This document shows positions 31,969 through 41,499 of a DNA stretch of 64,000 nt, in pieces (the first letter of the stretch is position 1; each line of letters begins with the position of its first letter). The stretch is from assembly GCA_023460995.1 (NCBI GenBank), contig JAEWOE010000006.1, positions 558,001-622,000 on the forward strand. The letters are read 5' to 3'. Both the position numbers and the translations under genes were made by a program. The DNA comes from Bacillota bacterium (GTDB taxonomy: Bacteria > Bacillota_I > Bacilli_A > RF39 > UBA660). Below the pieces are notes generated by a model. The model was not told where the DNA came from and did not search any database. It was given only the letters and a program-made list of their open reading frames with translations.

Positions 31969-32038
31969 AGTTTGTGGTAAGAAATTTTAATTAATTTAAT
32001 TATAGTAATCATAGTGTGCGCAAAGTATGGCGTTTGTA

Positions 32039-32076
32039 TTGACATTTTGTCGTATTATGGTACAATTATAATTGTA
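32039..32076 (+). promoter_or_regulatory. Promoter of the 32138-35447 operon with palindromic -10
   Basis: TTGACA (32039-32044), 16-base spacer, TACAAT (32061-32066). TACAATTATAATTGTA (32061-32076) is a perfect 16-bp palindrome that includes the -10. This suggests the same regulator as at 27366. Confidence 0.72.
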
Positions 32077-32137
32077 TAATACGGGATTGTATTTTGTCGG
32101 TAAGTCTATAGACACCTAGAAAAAAAGGTATGGTAAT

Positions 32138-32833
32138 ATGGAAGTAAAAATGAAGAATAATGTTGAAAAACGTAAATCTAAGAAGAAACTAAGAAGAATA
32201 TTAAAATTAAGTATTTTATTTTTATTTTTAATATTGCTTATTTCTTATGTAGTTGTCAGTTTAATATACAGTAATGGTAATTTTACTATAACACTAGATA
32301 AAAACTTATATACCCAAAGAAGTCTTATAGTATATGATGATCCTAATTATAAAGTATATAGATCAGAATTATTTATGAAAACATTACCTTATTTTGATAA
32401 TATGGCTGAAAAATGGCTTCCCGCTGATTTAGATGCATATGATGGTGCGCACAATGGCGATAATTATATGGCATATACATTTTACATTGAAAATACTGGT
32501 GCAGATGTTACAGATTATTGGACAGAAATGTTTATTGATGATGTTCTTAAAGGGCTTGATGATGTAGTTAGAGTTCGTTTATATAGAAATGGTAATTATA
32601 TTACTTATGCTAAAGTATCAAATGATGGTATTACTCCTGAAAAAGGTACTGTTTCATTTAAAAACAATGAACTAATTATGCAAGAACATATTGAGAATTT
32701 CAAACCTGGTGATATTAACAAATACACAATTGTTGTATGGCTAGAGGGAAATGATTCAGAATGTACTGATAACATTTTGGGTGGCGAAATTACAATGCAT
32801 ATGGAATTTAATTCACAGATAACTAATAAGTAG
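32138..32833 (+). CDS. Minor TasA-like extracytoplasmic protein
   Basis: A 231-residue protein with a Lys/Arg-rich N-terminus (16 charged residues) and one hydrophobic segment (about residues 23-45). It lacks the STYAWF signature, but its C-terminus IVVWLEGNDSECTDNILGG aligns with the VYIEGQD...IGK motif of the major subunits, so it shares their terminal fold. The central part (YTFYIENTGADVTDYWTEMF) is reminiscent of TasA/camelysin domains. It lies first in an operon with paralogues 4 and 5, so it may be an anchor or a nucleator, similar to TapA in Bacillus by position only. Confidence 0.65.
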   Translation: MEVKMKNNVEKRKSKKKLRRILKLSILFLFLILLISYVVVSLIYSNGNFTITLDKNLYTQRSLIVYDDPNYKVYRSELFMKTLPYFDNMAEKWLPADLDAYDGAHNGDNYMAYTFYIENTGADVTDYWTEMFIDDVLKGLDDVVRVRLYRNGNYITYAKVSNDGITPEKGTVSFKNNELIMQEHIENFKPGDINKYTIVVWLEGNDSECTDNILGGEITMHMEFNSQITNK

Positions 32834-32847
32834 GGAGAACACATTTT

Positions 32848-34101
32848 ATGAAAAAAAAGAAAACAAAAAAAGATATATTTATTAATAGAGTTAAGCATTC
32901 TAAAAGTTTTATTATAATGATGGCTTTATCAGCTGTATTATTATCCATTTCTACATATGCCTGGTTTGTTGGAATGAAAACCGTATATGTATCTAGTTTT
33001 GATGTTGAAATAGCTTCAACTGACAGTTTATTACTATCATTAGATGGTGAGAACTGGAGTGAGACAGTAAACATTTCAAAAGCTAATTACGCTACAACTT
33101 ATGAAGGAAATACAAACAGTTGGGGTGGAGCAGGTCTTATACCAATGTCTTCTACTGGAGAACTTAATTCAAGTACTTCTAGACTTAAAATGTATGAGAA
33201 AACAAGTTTGACTGCAACTTCTGGTGGATATAGAATAATGTCTAATTTAGTTAACAATGGTACATCTGAAGCAGATGGTTATGTAGCATTTGATTTATTC
33301 GTTAAAAATTCATCAGGAAGTCAGTATATTAGTGATCATAATTCACTAGACGAAGAAGCTGTTTATTTAACAGAAGATTCAGAAGTAACGGTAGCTGGAT
33401 ATAACGCTGATGGAACACCTATAGCTGGTGAAGATCTTCCAGAAGGATATGAAAAAGGCGTTTTGGAAAGTGGTATAGAAAACTCAGTAAGAGTAGCTTT
33501 TTCCCAAATAGGTCGTGTTAATGCTAGTACTAAAGTTGTTTCAACAATTACTGGTATAACTTGTAACAGTAATGCTGATGTAACAGGTATATGTAGAACA
33601 GATAAAATATGGGAACCAAACGATACTAAACACGTAACTAATGCAATAAAGTGGTATAATGCATCTTGTAAAAAACGTATTAATGCAGATTTAACTAAAT
33701 CTAATTCTTATGAAGGAGATTGTCAAACGCTAACTGAGGGTGTTCCTTATCCTACATACGCAATTAATGATAATATTCTTTCTTCTGATAGAGTTGATAT
33801 ATATGATGGAGCAGAATTCAATACTTGGGCCACAAATAGTAAAGTTAAAAAGGTTGATTATTTTACAGATACTATGAAGCTTTTAGATGGTGTAGATAGA
33901 CCAACATTTATGACTTTAGCGCCAAATAGTATTACTAAATTAAGAATTTATGTTTATATAGAAGGTCAAGATATAGATAATTATGATTTTGCAATTGTAG
34001 GTAAAAAAATAGCTGTTAAATTCGGATTCACAAAAGAGAGATTCGATCCAGAAGATATTGATTATGATGGACCATCTTTAGATGAAGCAATGGGAAAATA
34101 G
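32848..34101 (+). CDS. TasA-like surface fibre subunit, paralogue 4
   Basis: A 417-residue paralogue: membrane segment ending LSISTYAWFVGM, LLLSLDGENW, NTNSWGGAGLIPMSSTGE, EKTSLTATSGGYRIM, FDLFVKNSSGSQYI, SGIENSVRVAFSQIGRV, KIWEPNDTKH, FMTLAPNSITK, YVYIEGQDIDNYDFAIVGK. An insertion of about 15 residues (GYNADGTPIAGEDLPEGYEK) lies before the IENSVRV motif and is absent from the other copies. It follows the minor protein by 14 bases (AGGGAGA RBS) and precedes paralogue 5. Confidence 0.78.
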   Translation: MKKKKTKKDIFINRVKHSKSFIIMMALSAVLLSISTYAWFVGMKTVYVSSFDVEIASTDSLLLSLDGENWSETVNISKANYATTYEGNTNSWGGAGLIPMSSTGELNSSTSRLKMYEKTSLTATSGGYRIMSNLVNNGTSEADGYVAFDLFVKNSSGSQYISDHNSLDEEAVYLTEDSEVTVAGYNADGTPIAGEDLPEGYEKGVLESGIENSVRVAFSQIGRVNASTKVVSTITGITCNSNADVTGICRTDKIWEPNDTKHVTNAIKWYNASCKKRINADLTKSNSYEGDCQTLTEGVPYPTYAINDNILSSDRVDIYDGAEFNTWATNSKVKKVDYFTDTMKLLDGVDRPTFMTLAPNSITKLRIYVYIEGQDIDNYDFAIVGKKIAVKFGFTKERFDPEDIDYDGPSLDEAMGK

Positions 34102-34138
34102 ATATACTAATTTATAATTTTATTTTAGGAGGTGGCTT

Positions 34139-35272
34139 GTGAAAGACAAAAACGATAAAAAAAATATTAAAACTAACGTCAAGAAAAAATCAAGCACCAA
34201 TAGAAAAAAAGTTGTAGGGAATAAAAACACTAAAGAAAAGAAAGAGAAACCTAAAAAGTTCAGTTCAAGAATTCTAGTTTTAATTACTTTCTTTAGTGGC
34301 ATAGTTTTTACAGTTTCAACATATGCATGGCTATCTGTTAACGTTAATGTTAAAGTTAAGTCTCTTAATGTTGTTGTTTCTAGTGATAGTGGTTTATTTA
34401 TATCTTTGGATGGAGTTAACTTTTCAGAGGACATAGTTATATCATTAGACTCTGTAATAAACGATCTAGAAGCAGTCTATCCAAGCAATACAAACCAGTG
34501 GGCTAGTTCTGGTTTATGGCCAGTATCTAGTAACGGAATAGCAAGCACAAACGATGATAAATTTAGCGTTTATCAAGGACAAGTAAGTCGCTTAAAAAGT
34601 AAGCTTACTGGAAGGAAAACACTAAGTACGATAAAATTAAAAGAAGAAAAACCAAATAGTGCGAATTCTTATATTGCATTTGATGTTTTTTTAAAAAATG
34701 TTAGTGGTTCACCAATTCCTGATAATTTATATCTAGATGAAACGAAAGTTGATTTAGATGAGGATACCCCTGAAGATATAGCAGAAGAATTATCTGGAAT
34801 AATGAACTCTATGCGTTTTGGTTTTGTAAAAATTGGTACAGTTTCAAATAAAGCAGATGTTAATACAATTCAAAATATCAATTGTAATAATGATTGTCAA
34901 ATGTCAATATATGAACCAAACAGTGACAAACATTCTGAGTCATCTTCTGAAAGAATAAAAGAAGCTTATGACTTTGAACTTAACGATGGTACATTTTATC
35001 CAACGTATGCTATTGTTTCAGAAGGAAAAAAACTTGAATTTATTAATGGACAAGAAGGTTCGGGAATTCCACTCGATACTGCACATTTTTTATTACAAGA
35101 TACTATTAAAGACTATGAAAAATCAATATTTTCTTTACCTGATGGAATAACAAAACTAAGAGTTTACGTATGGATTGAAGGACAGGATCTAGATAGTTTA
35201 GAGGTTAATTCAAAAGGTGCAGAAATATTAATTTCAATCAACTTTATTAAAGATTTAGCAGGCTATGAATAA
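34139..35272 (+). CDS. TasA-like surface fibre subunit, divergent paralogue 5
   Basis: A 377-residue divergent member. The cytosolic N-terminus is longer and very Lys-rich (about 45 residues), followed by a membrane segment ending TVSTYAWLSVN. Shared landmarks are GLFISLDGVNF, NTNQWASSGLWPVSS, FDVFLKNVSGSP, MNSMRFGFVKIG, INCNNDCQMSIYEPNSDKH and YVWIEGQDLDSLEV. The Cys pattern is reduced, and the WGG and FMTLAPNS motifs are altered. GTG start with AGGAGGTGG. Its divergence and operon position suggest a specialised (basal or capping) role; that is inference. Confidence 0.72.
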   Translation: MKDKNDKKNIKTNVKKKSSTNRKKVVGNKNTKEKKEKPKKFSSRILVLITFFSGIVFTVSTYAWLSVNVNVKVKSLNVVVSSDSGLFISLDGVNFSEDIVISLDSVINDLEAVYPSNTNQWASSGLWPVSSNGIASTNDDKFSVYQGQVSRLKSKLTGRKTLSTIKLKEEKPNSANSYIAFDVFLKNVSGSPIPDNLYLDETKVDLDEDTPEDIAEELSGIMNSMRFGFVKIGTVSNKADVNTIQNINCNNDCQMSIYEPNSDKHSESSSERIKEAYDFELNDGTFYPTYAIVSEGKKLEFINGQEGSGIPLDTAHFLLQDTIKDYEKSIFSLPDGITKLRVYVWIEGQDLDSLEVNSKGAEILISINFIKDLAGYE

Positions 35273-35291
35273 GAAGAAAAAGGGTGATATT

Positions 35292-35447
35292 ATGAAGAAA
35301 GAAGAGAAAACAGTAAATTTCGATTTATCAACTCTTAGTTTAGAAGAATTAGTAAAAGTTTATGAAGAAATTATAGAATTTACACAATTTTTAGATGAAA
35401 CAAAAATTGTGATAGAGGAAGAAAAGGTGGATGGTGAAGATGAGTAA
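35292..35447 (+). CDS. Small acidic helical protein
   Basis: About 51 residues from the ATG at 35292 (AAGGGTGAT RBS; the in-frame ATG at 35265 overlaps the preceding gene and has no RBS). The sequence LSLEELVKVYEEIIEFTQFL followed by an acidic tail is a single amphipathic helix. It resembles the helix of XseB (exonuclease VII small subunit) but no XseA is nearby, so I do not use that name. The stop overlaps the next start by 8 bases (ATGAGTAA), implying coupled translation and probable binding to the 35440 product. Confidence 0.6.
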   Translation: MKKEEKTVNFDLSTLSLEELVKVYEEIIEFTQFLDETKIVIEEEKVDGEDE

Positions 35448-37098
35448 TTTTTTAAATTTTATTGAAGAAGATATCGAAGCCAAGAAAATATTAATTTCCA
35501 CTTTACCAAGTAAAACTAAGAGAGACATAAAAAAATTTAATGAAAAAATAGATTCTATTTCGGAAAAATATATTGATTATAAAACTAGTGTGAAGAAATA
35601 TATAGAAGCAAAAAGTAGAAGTTTTAATATTAAAGAAGCAGAAAATGTAATAGAAGAATTGGAAAATAAAATAGAAGTATTAGAAGAAGTTAGGTTTATA
35701 TTAAATCCAACAAATACTTTTCTAGAAAAAATGAAATTAGATGAATTATTATATCAAATAGGAAATTATAATGATTTGAATTTTAATTCTGTTAATGAAT
35801 TTATCAACCAATTCTTGGATAAATTTGAGTTAGCTGGAATAAAACTTACTAAAAAAGATTTTACATATACTTGTTATGTTAATGAATATATGACGGCATT
35901 TTTAGAAGTTAGAAATGAAGGAAGTAGTAATTATGACAAGATTGCGGATATATTTGAAAAAATATATTGGGTTAATCCTGATATAATTAATCATATTGAA
36001 TTAAATTTCAGAAAATTAATTAGAAAAAATGAAAAAGCTTTTAATGCGTATATAACTGAACTTCAAAACAAGGTTAAAGAAAAGAACCATATTACTAGTT
36101 ACTCAGATTGTATTGATAAACTAAAAGTTGCATACAATAAAATTAAAAACGATAATCAAGAGACGATTAACGATATAGTTGAACTTTCTAAGTCAGGAGC
36201 AATTGATATTAATACTTTTTTTGCTAATAACAAAACAAGAATTTCTATCTATAATAATATGATGATTGATAAATTTGACATGGAAGATGAAAGCTCATCA
36301 AAAAAATTCTATGATAATTTAGAAAAGTTAAGAAGAAATATTAATGAGTATAAAAATTATGTAGATTGTATTCCTTTAATAAATAATTTTAAAACTGAAT
36401 TTGAAAAATCTTTATCACAGGAAGCTGTTTCTCCATCAAAGGGAAGTAATTCTGGAAATAGTAATAGTAAAAGTATAGAAGAACATATTTCGGAAAAAGA
36501 AGCAAAATTGGAAAAAATCAATAAGTCTGTAATGGGAAGTGATACAAAGTCAATATTTGGTATTAAAATACCAGGCATGACAGTATCTTCTACATCATCA
36601 TTACGACAAATGAAAATTGATTCGATTAATTTGGCCCAAGAACTATATCAATTATATAAAGAATCTGAAGAATCCTATTTTAAGAAAAAAATTCTTTCTA
36701 CATTAAGTAAATCACTAACAGTATCAGAATTTTTAAATATATACTACAGCTTTGATTATTTCAAAAAAATTGCCATTAGGAAAGTATTTAATCTTACTAA
36801 CTATGATGAAATAATTAAACATAGTAATGATTTTGATTCATTCGCAAAGGATCCAACAAATGTCATTACAAATAGTCTTTCTGTTTTTAGTGAAAATAAT
36901 ATCGCAAAAATTATTGTTAATAAATATAGACTTAACAATATAAACTTAACAGAGGATGATTTAAATCCTAATGACTTAAGCATATTATCTAATAAGATTG
37001 ATTTTATTTTAAGAATAAAAGAGATCGAAAATAGTGAAACAACAATAGAAAAGATTTGGTTTATTACGCAAGTAGATAAACTTATTAAAAAAGGTTAA
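35440..37098 (+). CDS. Large cytosolic coiled-coil protein of unknown function
   Basis: About 552 residues, no signal peptide and no membrane segment. Charged helical sequence runs throughout, with likely coiled coils at about residues 25-85 and 350-365. A low-complexity Ser/Gly/Asn stretch (SPSKGSNSGNSNSKSIEEH, about 330-348) separates N- and C-terminal halves. I do not recognise a family. ATG 35440 is chosen because AAGGTGG is then 8 bases away. It ends the operon that starts at 32138, so it is likely a cytosolic partner of fibre secretion or assembly. Confidence 0.72.
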   Translation: MSNFLNFIEEDIEAKKILISTLPSKTKRDIKKFNEKIDSISEKYIDYKTSVKKYIEAKSRSFNIKEAENVIEELENKIEVLEEVRFILNPTNTFLEKMKLDELLYQIGNYNDLNFNSVNEFINQFLDKFELAGIKLTKKDFTYTCYVNEYMTAFLEVRNEGSSNYDKIADIFEKIYWVNPDIINHIELNFRKLIRKNEKAFNAYITELQNKVKEKNHITSYSDCIDKLKVAYNKIKNDNQETINDIVELSKSGAIDINTFFANNKTRISIYNNMMIDKFDMEDESSSKKFYDNLEKLRRNINEYKNYVDCIPLINNFKTEFEKSLSQEAVSPSKGSNSGNSNSKSIEEHISEKEAKLEKINKSVMGSDTKSIFGIKIPGMTVSSTSSLRQMKIDSINLAQELYQLYKESEESYFKKKILSTLSKSLTVSEFLNIYYSFDYFKKIAIRKVFNLTNYDEIIKHSNDFDSFAKDPTNVITNSLSVFSENNIAKIIVNKYRLNNINLTEDDLNPNDLSILSNKIDFILRIKEIENSETTIEKIWFITQVDKLIKKG

Positions 37099-37106
37099 AA
37101 GTTATT

Positions 37107-37134
37107 AAAACTTCTATTAGTAGAAGTTTTTTTT
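37107..37134 (+). terminator. Terminator of the 32138-37098 operon
   Basis: AAAACTTCTA and TAGAAGTTTT form a perfect 10-bp stem (loop TTAG) followed by T residues. Confidence 0.87.
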
Positions 37135-37173
37135 GTAAAAAAAAGGCGTATTATAGCAAAAAAAGGTATATTA

Positions 37174-37190
37174 TGATATAATCTATTATA
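37174..37190 (+). promoter_or_regulatory. Extended -10 promoter of the GLUG-repeat protein gene
   Basis: TGATATAAT (37174-37182). TATAAT-ct-ATTATA is again an inverted repeat over the -10, as at 27366 and 32061, though AT-rich sequence makes this weaker evidence. Confidence 0.5.
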
Positions 37191-37230
37191 GTATACCAAA
37201 GTAAAAAATCTTGTAAGAAGGAATGATGTT

Positions 37231-40200
37231 ATGAGACAAATTAAAAGATTTGTTAGTGGCTTAGAAAAATCACAGAAAATAGTCTTTTTATCATTTATTA
37301 TTGGACTTACTCTATTTGTGTCTATTGGTATTCCTTCATTCGCAAGGTTCAAACATCGAAATATAGTAACCAATTCTGTTTGGAATGGAACAGTTGCATC
37401 TAGCTATAAAAAAGGAATAGGAACAGCTAGTGATCCATACATAATATCTAACGGTTCAGAACTTGCTTACTTCTCAAATGAACTTTCTAATAATACTTAT
37501 GAAGGGCTCTATTTTTCTTTAAGCGATGACATAGTATTAAATGATGGGATTTTTAAATATGATCAAGCACAGGGAATTTTATATATTTTAAATGGTACAA
37601 CTTATTATGTTGAGGAATATACAAACAAATATTACTCTGATATAGAAAAAACAAATGAAGTAGGAAGTATAAATGTATTCCCATCTTTAAATAATTTTAA
37701 AGGATCATTTAACGGTAATTCATATAGAATATATGGTTCATATATTACAAGCGATACAAATCAAGAACTTGCTTTATTTACAAATATGCAGGGGAATATT
37801 AATGATTTATATGTAGAAAACTCATTAGTATATGGTGGTATAGTTACAGCTGGTATCGCAAGTAGTACAACAAATTCTACTATAAAAAATACTTTATTTA
37901 ACGGATATGTAATAGGTAAAAATAGCGATTTAAATAATTCTTCAACAGTTAATTTAAATAATACAGAGATTAATATGGATGAACTAGAAACTATTACTAA
38001 TTTAGATTTATCAAATTATATTCCATATGAAGGTGGAGAGATATTAAATACTTCTATTACTGGTAGTTATTCTATTAGTGGTGCAAATGAAAATGAAACA
38101 ACTATAAGTATAAATGGAGAAGTTGTTTCAAATGGTACATTTGAAATTAATCTTGGAAATACTGTATTAAATAATATATCAGTAAGTACAAGATCATTAG
38201 AAGGTGCTACATTAACTCTTTCAAATATTAGTTATAATATAAATTACAATTATGGAGTATCTGGAGGAATAACAGCTATAGCAAATAATACAACTTTTGA
38301 AAACACTATTAATAAAGGAAATATATATGGTTATAGTGTAGCTGGTGGTTTAATTGGAACTATGGTTAATGCCGCTAGTATTAATCAGTCTTATAATACA
38401 GGAAATGTAAGTAGTAATATTATATGTGGTGGTTTAGTAGGAACAATTGAAAAAAATAAATCAAATGTTACATTTTCAAAAACTTACAATAGTGGTATAG
38501 TAACAGGAACAAAAATAGGTGGTTTAATAGGTATAATAACTAATAACACAAGTACTATTTTGGTAGATAAAACATTTGATACTAGTGATATTTACACTAT
38601 AGGAACTATTAATAACACTATTGTTAATATAAATAATTCTTATTATGTAAGTTTACTTCCAAACGTGGAAAATAATAACGGTATAGTTACAGGACAATTT
38701 AATACTGTAACAGTTTCAGATTTACAAATAAAATCAAATATGATAAATAATTTGTTTTATGACGAATTTGCTAATTTTAATAATTTACTTATAAATAGTG
38801 AAGATGTATGGGTTTATAATATTGATTCATTACCGATAATATTTATTGATGATATTAATAATTCAATTGCAAACTTGCATGCAAATATTTATTCATGGGA
38901 TAACTTCAGTGCAGAAGTTAGTGATGTTAAACTAAGTACAAATATTACTTTTAGTATTGAAGAAACGGATGAACTAAGACCAATAAAAGAAGCTTATTAT
39001 TACATTAGTAGTTCAGCTACTCCGCTTACATTAAATGAAATAAATAATATAAGTACATGGAATGCATATTCAAATATTGGGCAAATATCTGATGAGGGAT
39101 TCTATATTATATATGCTAAGGTAATAGATTATAATGACAATGTTTTTTATATAAATAGTGATTTATTAATTCTTGATTTACCTGGCGCAAGTGCAACTAT
39201 AAATATGGAAACAAAACAGTGGACTGAACTTCAAACTAACCCTGATAAACTTTATATCGATGGTCCAAAGAAAATCGAAGTCACAGAAAGTGATACAATA
39301 TCAGGTATTTCAAGTATTGAGTATTATATTACTGATAGATTGTTAAACGAGAGTGATTTAAATAATTTATCTAATGATAAATGGACAAGCTATTCTGAAG
39401 AAGAAGATATATTAATTAATGCAAACGGCATACATATTATTTATATTAAAATAATAGATAATTTTAATTATGCTAGCTATTTAAGTACAGATTATCTAAT
39501 ATATGATGGTTATGCACAAAACAATTTAACTATTGGTCGAAATAGTTCTAATTATATAGAAGATAGTAATTACATAACAGATAAATCAACTATCATGTTA
39601 AATTTTACTTATACAAGTTTGACTGAGATAGACTATAGTAATCATACTCATAATTTAGTATCTAATATTCTTTTACCATTAGGATCAAAAATAACATTAA
39701 TTGATTACATAACAAATAATGTTTATGAATATGTAATTAATACAAGTGAGGATAATTATGGTTATGAAGAAAGTTGTGCAGTAGAGGATACTAATTGTAT
39801 TAAAAAGGCTACTTATCCCTTTACGCTATTTAAAGAAGTAGGGACAGGCTCTACTAATAAATACTTTGGTGAGAGTACTTACACAAACAGTAATGAAGTA
39901 AATGAAAATTTTAGTATTATTTTAGATTTATCTAATACTGAAATAAATGTAAACTATAGTGATGTTATTATGCAACTAGAATTGCATAATCAAAGTGGTA
40001 ATAATGTTAGACCAACTTTAAATAACACAACTAGTAAGTTTAATATATACTCAGTTATCAATAGCGAGTCATCTAGTGCTTACTTAAATATAACGACTTC
40101 ATATACGGGAGAAACAATTGTTCTTAATAGTGATTCTGAAACAACTATTCCTTTAACTAGTAACATAGTTTATAATTATCTAGATAGTAATAAAATAATT

Positions 40201-40929
40201 GATACTAGATATGAAGATAAGGAAACAGGATTAGCTATTAAATTAGTAGATTCAAATGGTACTTCTCTTGGTAGTGAATACCTTAAAAATATGGTATTTA
40301 AAATTGGTGAAAGTGTATATTATCCAGGCAAGGATAATATCATTAGGATTAATTTAGGAAGTGCACTATTAGATTATAATAAAGAACTGAAAGTTACTAC
40401 TTATGACAATAATAGTAATTTAGTTTATGGAACATATTATTTAAAAATAACTAACTATGTTGCGTTTGATGGATACTATTCAACTGAAATTAACGCAAAC
40501 GAAATAGTAATTCCAGTTACTGTAACCAATACTAATTTAAATAATATTGAATACGGTTTTGATGTTAATATTAATAGCGAAGACCGCATTATTAGCAAAA
40601 CAAATACAACAGTTGATGTAGAATTAAACACTATGCAAAATGGCTTATTAAATGACCCTAATATAAGAATATCATTATACAAAAAGGATTTGTTAACGGC
40701 TTATAATCAAAACTATTCAATTGTTAATTTAGCTAATTATGTTACAAATGCACTGGAAAGCGCAAGTGATAATGTTTATTATTTATCCACAAATCCAAAT
40801 CAATACAATCAGTTTATTTTAACACTTGTAACTAACAATTTTGAAAATACTGGTTATAAGTATGTATTTGAATTATACGATGGAAATAAGAAGATAGGAA
40901 CAATAGATAAGTATTTTATTGTTAAGTAG
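37231..40929 (+). CDS. Giant surface protein with GLUG repeats and Ig-like modules
   Basis: 1232 residues. The N-terminal membrane segment (residues 17-37) is followed by GIGTASDPYIISNGSELAYF, the opening common to GLUG-type adhesins. GLUG motifs are visible at about residues 370-440 (GGLIGTMVNAASINQSYNTG, NIICGGLVGTI, KIGGLIGII). From about 560 there are repeated beta-sandwich modules with the GISSIEYYIT type strand, and a C-terminal region rich in Asn, Ser and Thr. No sortase signal or C-terminal anchor is present, so it is probably held by its N-terminal helix or released by a SipW-type peptidase. Probable adhesin or fibre tip. First gene of a long operon. Confidence 0.78.
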   Translation: MRQIKRFVSGLEKSQKIVFLSFIIGLTLFVSIGIPSFARFKHRNIVTNSVWNGTVASSYKKGIGTASDPYIISNGSELAYFSNELSNNTYEGLYFSLSDDIVLNDGIFKYDQAQGILYILNGTTYYVEEYTNKYYSDIEKTNEVGSINVFPSLNNFKGSFNGNSYRIYGSYITSDTNQELALFTNMQGNINDLYVENSLVYGGIVTAGIASSTTNSTIKNTLFNGYVIGKNSDLNNSSTVNLNNTEINMDELETITNLDLSNYIPYEGGEILNTSITGSYSISGANENETTISINGEVVSNGTFEINLGNTVLNNISVSTRSLEGATLTLSNISYNINYNYGVSGGITAIANNTTFENTINKGNIYGYSVAGGLIGTMVNAASINQSYNTGNVSSNIICGGLVGTIEKNKSNVTFSKTYNSGIVTGTKIGGLIGIITNNTSTILVDKTFDTSDIYTIGTINNTIVNINNSYYVSLLPNVENNNGIVTGQFNTVTVSDLQIKSNMINNLFYDEFANFNNLLINSEDVWVYNIDSLPIIFIDDINNSIANLHANIYSWDNFSAEVSDVKLSTNITFSIEETDELRPIKEAYYYISSSATPLTLNEINNISTWNAYSNIGQISDEGFYIIYAKVIDYNDNVFYINSDLLILDLPGASATINMETKQWTELQTNPDKLYIDGPKKIEVTESDTISGISSIEYYITDRLLNESDLNNLSNDKWTSYSEEEDILINANGIHIIYIKIIDNFNYASYLSTDYLIYDGYAQNNLTIGRNSSNYIEDSNYITDKSTIMLNFTYTSLTEIDYSNHTHNLVSNILLPLGSKITLIDYITNNVYEYVINTSEDNYGYEESCAVEDTNCIKKATYPFTLFKEVGTGSTNKYFGESTYTNSNEVNENFSIILDLSNTEINVNYSDVIMQLELHNQSGNNVRPTLNNTTSKFNIYSVINSESSSAYLNITTSYTGETIVLNSDSETTIPLTSNIVYNYLDSNKIIDTRYEDKETGLAIKLVDSNGTSLGSEYLKNMVFKIGESVYYPGKDNIIRINLGSALLDYNKELKVTTYDNNSNLVYGTYYLKITNYVAFDGYYSTEINANEIVIPVTVTNTNLNNIEYGFDVNINSEDRIISKTNTTVDVELNTMQNGLLNDPNIRISLYKKDLLTAYNQNYSIVNLANYVTNALESASDNVYYLSTNPNQYNQFILTLVTNNFENTGYKYVFELYDGNKKIGTIDKYFIVK

Positions 40930-40939
40930 GTGAAATATA

Positions 40940-41488
40940 GTGCTAAAATATAAACTTTTAACAATTGTCTTATTACTTGCCTTGATATTATTTGGTTGTG
41001 GAATAACATATTCATTTTTTAACTCCAATGTCACTATGGAAAATGTAGATAGAGGCGTTGCAAAATTTGTATTTAATACTAAAAGTTTAGATGAACTTCA
41101 ATTATCAATAATTGATTTAAAACCAGGTGAAACAAAAGAATATGATTTTTCTATAACTAATAATGACTTAGATAAAATAAGTAATGTAGCAGTTGAATAT
41201 AAAATGATTATTAAGACATATCATTTAGTTCCACTTACAATTAGCTTATATAGTTTAAATACTGAAGGAGAACAATTGGTTCTAACTTGTGACGAGAATT
41301 ATTCACGTAATACAGAAAATGAATTAGTGTGTAATTCTCCAATACAAGAATTAGGGTTTGATAACGTACAATCAAAAGAGTATAAACTTAAAGTCAGTTT
41401 TCCATCAGAATATAATGATCAAATCAATGCTGATTTAGTTGATTTTATTAATATAGAAATTAATAGCTGGCAAAAAACGAAAGATTAG
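40940..41488 (+). CDS. TasA/CalY-like secreted protein
   Basis: A 182-residue protein with an N-terminal hydrophobic segment (ILFGCGITYSFFN at its end), then a compact beta domain. The sequence VDRGVAKFVFNTKSLDELQL followed by LKPGETKEYDFSITNND is typical of camelysin/TasA-like proteins, in which the mature chain starts shortly after the membrane segment. GTG start with TAGGTGA. The C-terminal NIEINSW strand is also family-like. Probably a minor fibre subunit or chaperone. Although a Cys follows the hydrophobic core, the -2 Phe makes a lipobox unlikely. Confidence 0.68.
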   Translation: MLKYKLLTIVLLLALILFGCGITYSFFNSNVTMENVDRGVAKFVFNTKSLDELQLSIIDLKPGETKEYDFSITNNDLDKISNVAVEYKMIIKTYHLVPLTISLYSLNTEGEQLVLTCDENYSRNTENELVCNSPIQELGFDNVQSKEYKLKVSFPSEYNDQINADLVDFINIEINSWQKTKD

Positions 41489-41499
41489 GATGATGAAAT

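Noticed and set aside
35292..35447. XseB, exonuclease VII small subunit
   Set aside because: Only the SLEELVKVYEEI-type helix is similar; xseA is not nearby and the next gene is unrelated.
40940..41488. Lipoprotein assignment from the Cys at the end of the hydrophobic segment
   Set aside because: The sequence LFGC has Phe at -2 and the rest of the protein fits a SipW substrate better.
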